A DNA stretch of 64,000 nt, taken from contig NZ_JGYQ01000015.1 in the NCBI RefSeq assembly GCF_000741535.1, positions 1-64,000 on the forward strand, in the 5' to 3' direction. Of the stretch, positions 53,372-61,291 are shown in pieces. The DNA is from Bifidobacterium boum (lineage in GTDB: Bacteria > Actinomycetota > Actinomycetes > Actinomycetales > Bifidobacteriaceae). Each line of letters begins with the position of its first letter. The first letter of the stretch is position 1. A model generated the notes under the pieces. That model ran no database searches, was not told where the DNA came from, and saw only the letters and a list, made by a program, of their open reading frames with translations. The position numbers and the translations under genes were made by a program.

Positions 53372-53589
53372 ATATTTATAGTGCCAAATGTGCCGGCAGG
53401 AAAAGCCTGGAAATCAGACGGACGGCGCCGAGCGCCGAGGCCAAGTGCCACCGTGCGAGGATTGGCTCACACACCGGGGCACAAGACGCCCAAAACCCAT
53501 GAACCCAGCCGCTCCACACCCGACTTTGTGAGGAACCACTCGCACAACGCGCGCCTGACGCCGCCGCGTGGTGATACGGGGGTGTTCAT
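53372..53589. other. Spacer between the MarR promoter and the IS607-type element
   Basis: Contains two family A-like half units: CCACCGTGCGAGG / TTGGCTCACAC at 53447-53477 and TTTGTGAG-GAACCAC-TCGCACAA at about 53524-53549. No gene. Confidence 0.4.
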
Positions 53590-53642
53590 CTGTTGGCGTA
53601 TGAGTGGTATATTCTTGCTTATCATATGTTATCATTGTTGGC

Positions 53643-54233
53643 ATGCAGGTTCGTGAATGGGCGGAACGGGAACACCTCAACCCGTACACCGTGTGGAAAT
53701 GGTGCCGGGAAGGCAAAATGCCCGTCCCCACGGAACACACGCCCACCGGCATGTGGCTCATCCACGACCCCAAATACGAAACCGCCCCCAAACCCGCGAC
53801 AACCGGGCGCACCGTATGCTATGCGCGCGTCTCATCAAGCGATCAGAAGGACGACCTGCAACGGCAGGCGGACCGGCTCAAGGCGTTCGCCGTGAACCTC
53901 GGCATTATGGACGCGGAAGTGGTCACCGAAATCGGTTCCGGCATGAACGACAGGCGACGCAAGCTCAACCGCCTGCTCAAAGACCCGACCGTCGCCACGC
54001 TCATCGTCGAACACAGGGACAGGCTCGCCCGCATGGACGCGGGTCTCGTCGAAAGCGCGTTGGAGGCGTCCGGGCGCAGGCTCGTCATCGTGGACGACAC
54101 CGAACTCGACGATGATCTGGTCCGTGACATGACCGAGGTGCTGATCTCGTTCTGCGCCCGCCTGTACGGGCGTCGTTCCGCCCGGCATCGCGCGGAACAG
54201 GCGTTGGAGGCGATACGCGATGACCGCGTATGA
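53643..54233 (+). CDS. tnpA: IS607-family serine recombinase TnpA
   Basis: 196 aa from the ATG at 53643 (MQVREWAEREHLNPYTVW), which gives the usual MerR-like helix-turn-helix start. The resolvase domain begins at residue 57 with VCYARVSSSDQKDDLQRQ; the nucleophile is one of Ser64-66. VEHRDRLARM and the FCARLYGRRSARHRAE C-terminus are typical IS607 marks. It cuts and joins a circular intermediate. It overlaps tnpB by 14 bp. Confidence 0.93.
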   Translation: MQVREWAEREHLNPYTVWKWCREGKMPVPTEHTPTGMWLIHDPKYETAPKPATTGRTVCYARVSSSDQKDDLQRQADRLKAFAVNLGIMDAEVVTEIGSGMNDRRRKLNRLLKDPTVATLIVEHRDRLARMDAGLVESALEASGRRLVIVDDTELDDDLVRDMTEVLISFCARLYGRRSARHRAEQALEAIRDDRV

Positions 54234-55500
54234 GGCCGTGAGAATCAGGCTCGACCCCACACCGCGACAGGAACGGATGCTCATGTCGCATGCCGGCGCG
54301 GCCCGATTCGCCTACAACCTCATGCTCTCCCACGTCACACGGCAGCTGTCACTCGGGGAACGGCCGGACTGGACGATGTACGCGATGCGCCGCTGGTGGA
54401 ACGAATGGAAGCAGGAAATCGCCCCATGGTGGCGTCAGAACAGCAAGGAAGCATACAACAGCGCGTTCGAATGGCTCTCCCTTGCGTTGAAGAACTGGTC
54501 GGACAGCCGCAAAGGACGCCGCAAAGGACGCAAGACCGGCTGGCCGCGATACAAGTCGAAACGGACAAGCGTCCCGCGATTCGCGTACACGACCGGCAGG
54601 TTCGGGCTCATCGACGGCGACCCGAAAGCCCTGCGACTGCCGCGCATCGGGCGGGTCCACTGCATGGAGAACGCCGCAAGGCTCGTACGCGGCAGGCGCA
54701 TCGTGCGCATGACCGTCAGCCGCCGGGCCGGCGCATGGTACGCGGCGCTCACCGTCGAACAACAGCCCGGCACCCATCCCACGGCGAAAACACGCCGCCG
54801 CGACTATCCGGTGGGCGTGGATCTGGGCGTCAAAACCCTCGCCACCCTGTCGGACGGCACCGTGTTCCCCAATCCACACGCCTACGCGCGCAGCCAACGC
54901 AAGCTCCGCCGCGCGCAACAGACGCTGTCCCGTCGTGAACGCGGGTCGAACCGGTGGGGCAGGAGCCTCGACCGGTTGCGTCGCGTCCACATGCGCGTCA
55001 CGGCGCAACGCGCCGACCATGTCGGCAAGCTCACCGCATGGCTCGCGGCCACCTACCCGTCCATCAGCATCGAAGACCTCAACGTGCAAGGCATGACCCA
55101 TAATCACAGGCTCGCCAAGCACGTGCTCGACGCGGATTTCGCCGAGTTCCGCCGCCAACTCGAATACAAGACCGCACGCACCGGCGCGAGACTGCATGTC
55201 ATCGACCGGTGGTACCCAAGCAGCAAGACATGCCACCGCTGCGGGACAGTGAAAACCAAACTGCCCCTGGGCGAACGCGTCTACCATTGCGACAAGTGCG
55301 GCCTGACCGTGGACCGCGACCTGAACGCGGCCATCAATATCATGGTCGCCGGGAGTGCCCCGGAGACCCTAAACGCGCGCGGAGGGGACGTAAGACGACC
55401 CGGCTCGCCCGAGGCTACGCAGACCCCCGTGAAACGTGAACCAAGCAGGCGTGCGAACGCCGTGAGACTTGGAGCTGCCCCGGGCAACCGGGGCATGTAA
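54220..55500 (+). CDS. tnpB: TnpB RuvC-like RNA-guided nuclease
   Basis: 426 aa. TnpB proteins are the ancestors of Cas12 and cut DNA guided by an omega-RNA from the element's right end. RuvC residues are intact: Asp201 in VGVDLGVKTLATL, Glu285 in SIEDLNVQGM, and the DRDLNAAINI box at 365-374. The zinc ribbon has Cys338/Cys341 (CHRCG) and Cys357/Cys360 (CDKCG). The N-terminal helix-turn-helix region (PTPRQERMLMSHAGAARFAYN) is present. All key residues being present argues for an active nuclease. Co-translated with tnpA. Confidence 0.93.
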   Translation: MTAYEAVRIRLDPTPRQERMLMSHAGAARFAYNLMLSHVTRQLSLGERPDWTMYAMRRWWNEWKQEIAPWWRQNSKEAYNSAFEWLSLALKNWSDSRKGRRKGRKTGWPRYKSKRTSVPRFAYTTGRFGLIDGDPKALRLPRIGRVHCMENAARLVRGRRIVRMTVSRRAGAWYAALTVEQQPGTHPTAKTRRRDYPVGVDLGVKTLATLSDGTVFPNPHAYARSQRKLRRAQQTLSRRERGSNRWGRSLDRLRRVHMRVTAQRADHVGKLTAWLAATYPSISIEDLNVQGMTHNHRLAKHVLDADFAEFRRQLEYKTARTGARLHVIDRWYPSSKTCHRCGTVKTKLPLGERVYHCDKCGLTVDRDLNAAINIMVAGSAPETLNARGGDVRRPGSPEATQTPVKREPSRRANAVRLGAAPGNRGM

Positions 55501-55529
55501 GCACGGGTTAAATAACCAACATGCTTACA
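55477..55529 (+). ncRNA. Candidate omega-RNA 3' scaffold at the IS right end
   Basis: Over the tnpB stop lies a hairpin GCCCCGG-GCAA-CCGGGGC (55477-55494). It is followed by TGTAAGC...GCTTACA (55496-55502 / 55523-55529) with an inner GGTTA-AA-TAACC (55506-55517). The position matches known omega-RNAs, which overlap the tnpB 3' end and extend into flanking DNA that acts as the guide. The upstream limit is unknown, and the true RNA is likely 150 nt or longer. Confidence 0.55.
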
Positions 55530-55585
55530 ACGGGCCGACGATTACACCCGCCCGGCGGAGACGTGGCCGAACGCCAAAGAAAGAT

Positions 55586-55972
55586 CTATGCCGCTTGGCC
55601 TTCCGGCGATACCGATTGCGCGTTGACGATCTCGTCGAGTGCGAGATAGAGGCTATCGAACAAGTCGAGACTCTGCTTGGCGATTTGGTGCCCGGGCTCA
55701 GTCAGCGCGTACGTGCCGGCGGCGTCATCTTTGACGACCAGACGGTCTTCGACCAGTGCGGCGAGCGTCGCGGACAGCATGCGGTCACTGATGCCATCGA
55801 CCCGCTCGCGGATCTGCCCAAAGCGCAACGACCCGTCCAACAGCGCGGCGAGCACGAGGATGCTCCAGCGTCGCGTCACGTCATTCAACAGTTTGCGCGA
55901 CGGGCATGCCGCGGCGAAAACGTTGAAATGATGCGGATTCTTTGGGTTTTCCGATGATGTCATGCCCTCCAT
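55586..55972 (-). CDS. HxlR-family transcriptional regulator
   Basis: 128 aa (125 if begun at the ATG at 55963). HxlR/MarR-like winged helix: CPSRKLLNDVTRRWSILVLAAL is the family start with the redox-capable Cys (residue 23), and FGQIRERVDGISDRMLSATLAAL is the recognition helix region. HxlR proteins often respond to aldehydes or electrophiles and control a neighbouring reductase. It is divergent from the NADP oxidoreductase gene with twin CTAACAA sites between. Confidence 0.85.
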   Translation of the reverse strand: MEGMTSSENPKNPHHFNVFAAACPSRKLLNDVTRRWSILVLAALLDGSLRFGQIRERVDGISDRMLSATLAALVEDRLVVKDDAAGTYALTEPGHQIAKQSLDLFDSLYLALDEIVNAQSVSPEGQAA

Positions 55973-55995
55973 TCTACCGACGACACGCCGGAAGT

Positions 55996-56044
55996 GCTAA
56001 CAAAAAGTAAGTGGTAGCATCGTCTTAGCGCTAACAATTTGTTA
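55996..56044. promoter_or_regulatory. Operator pair between HxlR and oxidoreductase genes
   Basis: Perfect palindrome CTAACAA-T-TTGTTAG (56030-56044) and an imperfect one CTAACAA-A-AAGTAAG (55996-56010), 34 bp apart. They are placed between the divergent starts; expected binding sites for the HxlR dimer. Confidence 0.7.
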
Positions 56045-56119
56045 GTAGGCACGGCTCCGCACACACGGACACGGCGAACCACAACGCAAGCGGCACACAC
56101 CCGCACGAAAGGAACCATC

Positions 56120-56695
56120 ATGGCAACCATCACAATCTTCGGTACCGGCAACATGGGCACCGCCATCAAGAGCGTCTTCGAGGACGCGGGCGCGACCGTT
56201 CAGTCCCTCGACTCCCACTCCGAAAACCCGACCATCGAAGGCGACATCGTCGTACTCGCCGTCCCGTATCCGGCCCTCGCCTCCATCGCCGAACAGTACG
56301 GCGACCAGCTGGAAGGCAAGACCGTCGTCGACATCACCAACCCGCTGGACTTCTCCACCTTCGATTCGCTCGTCGTGCCGGCAGACAGCTCCGCCGCCGC
56401 CGAGCTGCAAGCCAAGCTCCCCAAGTCGCACGTGCTCAAAGCGTTCAACACCGTCTTCGCCGCGAACATCGCATCCAAGAAGACCGGCAACGCCCAGTCC
56501 ACCGTGCTGGTCGCCGGCGATGACGACGCCGCCAAGGCCGCGTTCATCGACCTGGTGAAGGCCGGCGGTCTTGACGCCATCGACGCAGGCGCCCTGAAGC
56601 GTGCGCGCGAGCTCGAAGCCTTCGGATTCCTGCAGCTGGCCCTCGCCGTGCAGAAGAAGATCGGCTTCAACGCCGGCTTCGCCGTGTACCGCTGA
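56120..56695 (+). CDS. NAD(P)-binding oxidoreductase (F420-dependent NADP reductase-like, COG2085)
   Basis: 191 aa from the ATG at 56120 (GAAAGGAACC box). Rossmann motif FGTGNMGTAI at residues 6-15, then DIVVLAVPYPAL, VVDITNPLDF and VLKAFNTVFA. This is the compact NADP-oxidoreductase coenzyme-F420-dependent fold without an obvious F420 pathway in the window, so NAD(P)H-linked reduction of an aldehyde or quinone is likely. Controlled by the divergent HxlR gene; followed by a terminator. Confidence 0.82.
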   Translation: MATITIFGTGNMGTAIKSVFEDAGATVQSLDSHSENPTIEGDIVVLAVPYPALASIAEQYGDQLEGKTVVDITNPLDFSTFDSLVVPADSSAAAELQAKLPKSHVLKAFNTVFAANIASKKTGNAQSTVLVAGDDDAAKAAFIDLVKAGGLDAIDAGALKRARELEAFGFLQLALAVQKKIGFNAGFAVYR

Positions 56696-56703
56696 CCACG
56701 ATA

Positions 56704-56733
56704 GCGGGTCGCGGGCAGTAACGAGCGACCCGC
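56704..56733 (+). terminator. Hairpin behind the oxidoreductase gene
   Basis: GCGGGTCGC (56704-56712) / GCGACCCGC (56725-56733), 12-nt loop, 9 bp behind the stop; no T-tract. Confidence 0.55.
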
Positions 56734-57272
56734 AGCAGAACCATCGGCAGATTCCTCAGGTCCCGGTATCCATGGAACTTGCGGATCTGTCGATTCGTCG
56801 TTTCCGAACGGGAACGCGGGACGTCGCAACCCGCAGTTCCACATCACGCGAATCAAGCCCCGATTCCCATCGTATGGAAAAGATACCGGAGGATTCGGGC
56901 AGATCACCGGCGTCCACGGCACTGCAGCACAGCAGGGATCGTTGGAATCATGCGGTTCCCGCTTTCGGACACGGACCAGCAGATCGCCGAGTGCCGACCC
57001 GCGCCTCCAGACCTGTAACATCGCCCATCAATCTTCATCGTGTGGAACGAATACCGACGAGCCATGCGACCGCGATTGGTGCAGTCGCGCATCGTCCGCC
57101 TCACCGTATATCAGGCGATTCGACTTCCGCCAAATCCCGGACCATCGCCCGCAGCCCGCATCGCACCGGCATAATCGAGTGATGCCGCCCGGCAGCGCAA
57201 GCCACTGGACGGCATCATCAACCGGCCGGAAACACCTGACCGACTCGCCCACTCGGGCACAATCAACCTGGA
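56734..57272. other. Long intergenic region with two family B repeats
   Basis: No gene in about 540 bp between convergent genes. Two units like (T/C)CATCGTRTGGAA followed by ATACCG lie at about 56867-56895 and 57034-57062; the same unit occurs inverted at 22491 and 22660. A GCGAC...GTCGC inverted repeat lies at 57067-57089. Confidence 0.45.
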
Positions 57273-58634
57273 TCAGGCATCGGCATGCGCATTATCCGCA
57301 GGTTTGCGGTCGCGCATCACCAGCAGAATCGCCACCAGGGCGACCGTGTACAGCACGGCCAGCATCGGCATCAACGCGGCATACCGGTGCGACTGGTCAG
57401 CGGCATGCGTCACCACGAAGGATGCCAGCTGGTTGCCGGACAGTCCGGCGAAAGCCCACGCGCTCAACGCCAGCCCATGCACCGTCGAGACGGAGGACAT
57501 ACCGAAATGCTGTTCCAACAGTACCGGCAGGGTGGAGAAACCGCCGCCATACCCCGCGTTGACCAGGAACAGCATCATAAGAATCATCCACAATGTGCCG
57601 TTGTCAATCGAATGGAACACGACCTGCAACAGGCAGACGACAATGGACATCACGAAAATCACCACGTAGCTGGTTTCGCGGCGGCGGCAGTGGTCGGACA
57701 GCGTGGAAAAGCCCAGTCGGCCTACCGCGTTGAACACCGCGTCAACCGCCAGCACCGTACTGATGACGCCGGCGGTCGCGGCGGCGAAGGCAGCAGTATC
57801 AAGCCCTGCGAAGCGCGGCATCACCGCGAGCGCATCATGCAGAATGTCCTTTTCCTGCGAAATCAGCGCAAGACCGCACGTGATATTGAGGTAGAAGGCG
57901 AGCCAGATCGCCCAGAACACCGGGCGACGCATCACCGTGCGACGCCTGACACGCGCGGCAGCGGAGTACACGTAGCCTGCGGGGCGGCGGATCAGCAGAA
58001 AGCCGGCGAACATCATGACCGCGTACACCACGGCCAGCACGTAGAACATGTTCACGAGGCCGACGGAGGCGATCAGCCAGGTCATCACCGGGCTGGCGAT
58101 CGCTTTGGCGAGGCCGAATCCCGCGACCGCGATACCCGTGGCGAGGCCTTTGTTATCGGCAAACCACAGCATGAGGTTCTTGACCGGCGTGAGGTATCCG
58201 ACGCCCAGGCCGACGCCCATGATTGCGCCATAGCAGATGAACACGCCGGGCAGCCAGCCGGCGGCGATGCTCGCACCCGTGCCGGCGAATCCGGCGACGA
58301 AGCAGACCAGGCTGATCAATGCGGAACGGCGGATGTCCTTCTCCACGACCGGGCCCAAGAATGCGGCGGACATGCCGAGAAAGAAGATCGCGAGCGAGAA
58401 GCCCCATTCGATGGTGCTCGGGGCGACGTGCATCTGATCGGCTATGAGCTGTTTGAATACGCTCCAGCAGTAGACGGTGCCGATGGAAATATGGATGAGC
58501 AGCGCGGGGACGACCGCGCGCATCCAACGGTTGTCGAGACGGCTCGGCGTATGGGCCGCAGGGCTCGGCGCGACGATGCTGGCATCTGCCGGGCGGGTGG
58601 ATGACGGTGAAATCGGCTGGGTGGTGGTTGCCAT
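57273..58634 (-). CDS. OFA-family MFS transporter (oxalate/formate antiporter-like)
   Basis: 453 aa from the ATG at 58634 (GAGAGGAAG box). Twelve membrane segments. IHISIGTVYCWSVFKQLI is the start of helix 1 in OFA transporters, GVGLGVGYLTPVKNLMLWF the family loop in helix 4-5, and GFGLAKAIASPVMTWLI follows. The family exchanges small monocarboxylates or dicarboxylates such as formate, oxalate, lactate or pyruvate. No oxalate-degrading gene (frc, oxc) is next to it, so the substrate is open. Monocistronic. Confidence 0.85.
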   Translation of the reverse strand: MATTTQPISPSSTRPADASIVAPSPAAHTPSRLDNRWMRAVVPALLIHISIGTVYCWSVFKQLIADQMHVAPSTIEWGFSLAIFFLGMSAAFLGPVVEKDIRRSALISLVCFVAGFAGTGASIAAGWLPGVFICYGAIMGVGLGVGYLTPVKNLMLWFADNKGLATGIAVAGFGLAKAIASPVMTWLIASVGLVNMFYVLAVVYAVMMFAGFLLIRRPAGYVYSAAARVRRRTVMRRPVFWAIWLAFYLNITCGLALISQEKDILHDALAVMPRFAGLDTAAFAAATAGVISTVLAVDAVFNAVGRLGFSTLSDHCRRRETSYVVIFVMSIVVCLLQVVFHSIDNGTLWMILMMLFLVNAGYGGGFSTLPVLLEQHFGMSSVSTVHGLALSAWAFAGLSGNQLASFVVTHAADQSHRYAALMPMLAVLYTVALVAILLVMRDRKPADNAHADA

Positions 58635-59217
58635 AACTTCCTCTCCGCAGCGATGGCGGAGATGTTCGGTTAACACCTTCGCATCTCTGCCCGACTGACT
58701 GTATCAGGCTTTTTCTGAGGATGCTGGAATGTGAGTGGCGTCACATGCGAACAATCGAAATGTTCGTTTCCGTGATGATTTTCGGGTTGATTGTGCGGTG
58801 CTGCGCGGTTCGCGCAAGCGATGATGTTCGGTTGCGATTGAGGGTTGCGTTACGGCGCGAACCGTGCAGCGTACGACAGCTTGGCACAAAACAGCTCGAG
58901 GAGAATACAAACTAGCTACACCAAGAAACCCACCAGCGTAAACAGTTCGAGAAACCACACAAACCAGCCACACCAACAAACCCACCAACGTAAACAGTTT
59001 GAGAGGGGCTCTAATGCATAGCTCCGGCGCGGCAGCCAAACAAACCCCATTCCATCCCCGACTTTTCACAGGTAGATCGACACTACAAGACTGATTTATA
59101 CGGGCTTATACACCGCGATACTTTTCTATACTCGTGGCAAATATGACAGAAACATACCCATCAGTAAAGTCGCAGCATTTCCTCAGATTACGTACGACCG
59201 TGACCAGCAAACCAGCA
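58635..59217. other. Intergenic region with tandem family C repeats
   Basis: No gene. Upstream of the OFA gene; contains the two 45-bp repeats at 58907-59003. The remainder, including the AT-rich stretch 59080-59140, shows nothing recognisable. Confidence 0.4.
58907..59003. repeat. Two tandem 45-bp repeats (family C)
   Basis: Units at 58907-58951 and 58959-59003, 7 bp apart, both starting ACAAAC and ending CGTAAACAGTTYGAG. They have the same length as, and share both ends with, the palindromic unit at 13484-13528. Two copies only, so not a CRISPR array. Confidence 0.55.
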
Positions 59218-60366
59218 TCACATTCCAGCGGCCATTGTCTGCCGGCGGGCGGCGACGACGGCGTTAAGACGGACGAGGTCATCCGGGGCGAGATCAAGTC
59301 GCGCTGCCGCGAAGGAATCGTGGATTTCCTGCGGATTACGGGCGCTGGGAATGGTGAACAGGCGCGGGTATTGCGCCAATTCCCAAGCGAGCGTCACCCG
59401 CTGGTGGGATACGCCGAGCTTCGCCGCGACCTCGCGGAACGGGTCATACGCATGTCGGTCGACCGGGTCAAGGAACCCGCCGAGCGGACTCCAACATACG
59501 AACGCCAAACCCAGTTGCCGGCAGTATTCCAGCGTATGTTCCGGATCGGGGTGCGATGGCGAGAACTGGTTTTGTACGGCGACCAGCCTGTCGCCAAGAA
59601 TCCCCCTCGCGATATCGATCTGTTCGCGGTTCACGCGCGAAATGCCGGCATACCTGATGACGCCGGCATCCAGCAGATCACGCAGGGCGCCGATCTGATC
59701 GGCATATGGCACTGCAGGATCAGGGCCGTGCGAGTACAACAGGTTAAGCGCGTCCACACCGAGGTGCCGCGCTGATTCCTTCGCGTCGCGGATCATAGTT
59801 TCCGGCCGCGAATCCGCCATCCAGCCGTATCGGCTTCCTGCCGCTTGAAGGTGCTGGCGTTCCGGCACGCCACCCGCCGAGGGTGTTTCACGTGGAACAT
59901 CGCCCGTTTCACGTGAAACACTGGAGCAATCGGCATTCACACTGCCGCTGTCCCCTGTTTCACGTGAAACATCCACACAGCCAGCATCGCCAGCGCCTGC
60001 TGTGACGGCTTCACAAGTCCGCCGATATCCGGTTTTGGTGGCAACCAACACGTCTTCACGCGGCCCATTCCATGATGCCAGCGCATCACGGACCAAGAGC
60101 TCGCCATACCCGAGGTCCCCCGGCTCCCCCATCCCCGGACGGCTGGGCAGATAGTACGACCACGCCGTATCCAAATACCGGACACCTTCATCGAGTGCGG
60201 CATGGATTGTCCGTATCGCTGTCTCACGGTCCGGACGCCCCTCGATGGCGAGCGCCATCGTGCCCATGCCGATGCGCGGGATATCAAAGCCCGCGAGTCG
60301 TCCGTCGTATGAGTCACCCTTGCCATGCCTCGTTCGCATGTCGGCATTTTCACCCATATCGGTCAT
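59218..60366 (-). CDS. Aldo/keto reductase with an inserted loop carrying parS-like sites
   Basis: 382 aa. NADPH-dependent aldo/keto reductase fold. Catalytic tetrad: Asp67 and Tyr71/72 in YLDTAWSYY, Lys111 in VATKTGY, His213 in LLYSHGPDP; the late FTIPSARNPQEI binds the cofactor. Residues about 117-172 are an extra Gly/Ser/Thr-rich loop absent from usual family members. It repeats VSRETG (133-138, 150-155) and VPRET (157-161), and the DNA behind these words is GTTTCACGTGAAAC, the ParB-binding parS site. The protein is probably still active because the loop lies between core elements. GAGGTGATGG box upstream of the ATG. Confidence 0.85.
   Translation of the reverse strand: MTDMGENADMRTRHGKGDSYDGRLAGFDIPRIGMGTMALAIEGRPDRETAIRTIHAALDEGVRYLDTAWSYYLPSRPGMGEPGDLGYGELLVRDALASWNGPREDVLVATKTGYRRTCEAVTAGAGDAGCVDVSRETGDSGSVNADCSSVSRETGDVPRETPSAGGVPERQHLQAAGSRYGWMADSRPETMIRDAKESARHLGVDALNLLYSHGPDPAVPYADQIGALRDLLDAGVIRYAGISRVNREQIDIARGILGDRLVAVQNQFSPSHPDPEHTLEYCRQLGLAFVCWSPLGGFLDPVDRHAYDPFREVAAKLGVSHQRVTLAWELAQYPRLFTIPSARNPQEIHDSFAAARLDLAPDDLVRLNAVVAARRQTMAAGM
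59884..59971. promoter_or_regulatory. Cluster of three parS-like ParB-binding sites inside the aldo/keto reductase gene
   Basis: TGTTTCACGTGGAACA (59884-59899, one mismatch), GTTTCACGTGAAAC (59906-59919, perfect 14-mer) and TGTTTCACGTGAAACA (59956-59971, perfect 16-mer) match the near-universal chromosomal parS. Three sites in 88 bp are most unlikely by chance. Such clusters load ParB and condensin near oriC. Confidence 0.85.
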
Positions 60367-60437
60367 TCGCCCATCACCTCGTTATTCCTCGTTGCAGCCC
60401 TGCACCGCGGGCCTGCTGCTTTTCCGCTCCACCCCAC

Positions 60438-60911
60438 TCAGGCGCTCGGGAAATCCCCCAGTTCGATGGTTGGGGTTGGCATGCCCAGCGCACGCATCTC
60501 GACTATCGGGTTCGTGAATTCGCGCTCGCGGTAGATCAGGCCGTCCCGCATTTCGAACGAATAGATGAAATGATTGCGATAGAACACCGGGTCATGGCCG
60601 GGAAGGTTGATATTGCCTTCGCCGTCGCACTCCGCCCACACACGATCCGGATCGTCCGTTGTCCAAATCGTGATATTGCTCCATGCCCAATCAGGGAAAT
60701 GCTCGGACGACCATACGTCATATTTTGCAATATTCTCGCGTCCTTGGGCGAAAACCGGCTCGCCGGAATCCGATGTCCACAATCCGGAAATCCCGTCTTC
60801 GCAGAACAGTTCATGCCGGTGCAGCAGCGCATCGCCGTGTCCGGAATGCAGGTATTTGTCCACCATCGCACGATTGTGTTCGCGGCGTTCTTGTCCATCA
60901 TCGAAACTCAT
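60438..60911 (-). CDS. PhzA/PhzB-like (SnoaL/NTF2-fold) protein
   Basis: 157 aa from the ATG at 60911 (MSFDDGQERREHNRAMVDKY), the usual start of the family; the frame is open further up into the AT-rich element. LHRHELFCEDGISGLWTSD, WSNITIWTTDDPDRVWAECD and the closing REREFTNPIVEMRALGMP are marks of the PhzA/B group of NTF2-like proteins. In phenazine clusters these act on small amine or aldehyde intermediates; no phenazine genes are here, so the role is unknown. It lies at the edge of the acquired element. Confidence 0.75.
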   Translation of the reverse strand: MSFDDGQERREHNRAMVDKYLHSGHGDALLHRHELFCEDGISGLWTSDSGEPVFAQGRENIAKYDVWSSEHFPDWAWSNITIWTTDDPDRVWAECDGEGNINLPGHDPVFYRNHFIYSFEMRDGLIYREREFTNPIVEMRALGMPTPTIELGDFPSA

Positions 60912-61009
60912 ACCCACCACTGTCACCACGACGTCGGACAATCCGTCAACCTCCAAGCGTACGGCCACGCCGCCCATGAAGCGTTTTGTCAAGTGCTTTT
61001 TCGTATTTA

Positions 61010-61057
61010 TTGACATTTTTATAATATTGGAGTATGATTTGTATAACAAATCATACT
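61010..61057 (+). promoter_or_regulatory. Promoter with overlapping palindromic operator of the abrB-glycosyltransferase operon
   Basis: -35 TTGACA (61010-61015), 17-bp spacer, -10 TATGAT (61033-61038). A perfect palindrome AGTATGATTTGT-ATA-ACAAATCATACT (61031-61057) covers the -10, as expected of an autorepressor site for the AbrB-like protein encoded next. TTGGAGGTGA follows as ribosome-binding site. Confidence 0.8.
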
Positions 61058-61072
61058 TTGGAGGTGAATGAA

Positions 61073-61291
61073 ATGAGTGCACAGAAAGGTCAATATGCTT
61101 GGATGGCTACAGTTGGTGAAAAGGGACAGATTGTAATACCCAAGCAGGCACGCGAGATATTTGGAATAAAGCCCGGCGACACCTTATTTCTTTTCGGGGA
61201 CGAGAAAAGAGGAATTGTAATTCCTCCGAAAGAGGAGTTTTCGGAGCTGTTTGGCAAGGTGTTTCTTGAAAAGGACGGCGATAACAAATGA
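61073..61291 (+). CDS. AbrB/SpoVT-type DNA-binding repressor
   Basis: 72 aa from the ATG at 61073 (GGAGGTGA 5-6 nt upstream). The swapped-hairpin AbrB domain is clear: MATVGEKGQIVIPKQAREIFGIKPGDTLFLFGDEKRGI. It is short and without a further domain, as in antitoxin-like or local repressors. The stop overlaps the start of the glycosyltransferase (ATGA), so the two are co-translated. It probably represses its own operon through the palindrome at 61031-61057. Confidence 0.88.
   Translation: MSAQKGQYAWMATVGEKGQIVIPKQAREIFGIKPGDTLFLFGDEKRGIVIPPKEEFSELFGKVFLEKDGDNK

Larger units (their letters stand above)
53590..55535 (+). mobile_element. IS607-type insertion with tnpA serine recombinase and tnpB RNA-guided nuclease
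   Basis: Complete two-gene IS607 layout between the MarR/ABC operon and the HxlR gene. Such elements have no terminal inverted repeats or target duplication, so the ends are approximate. The left end is placed in the AT-rich stretch before tnpA. The right end is placed just behind the hairpins that follow tnpB. Both genes are intact, so the element may be active. Confidence 0.75.

Noticed and set aside
57285-58604. A 439-codon open frame on the plus strand
   Set aside because: Antisense to the OFA transporter, His/Arg/Gln-rich, no membrane or domain pattern.
58907-59003. Possible CRISPR array
   Set aside because: Only two units with a 7-bp gap, no spacer-like variable sequence and no cas genes.
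61034-61072. Upstream ATG for the AbrB-like gene
   Set aside because: It lies in the -10 box and operator; the ATG at 61073 has the strong GGAGGTGA box.
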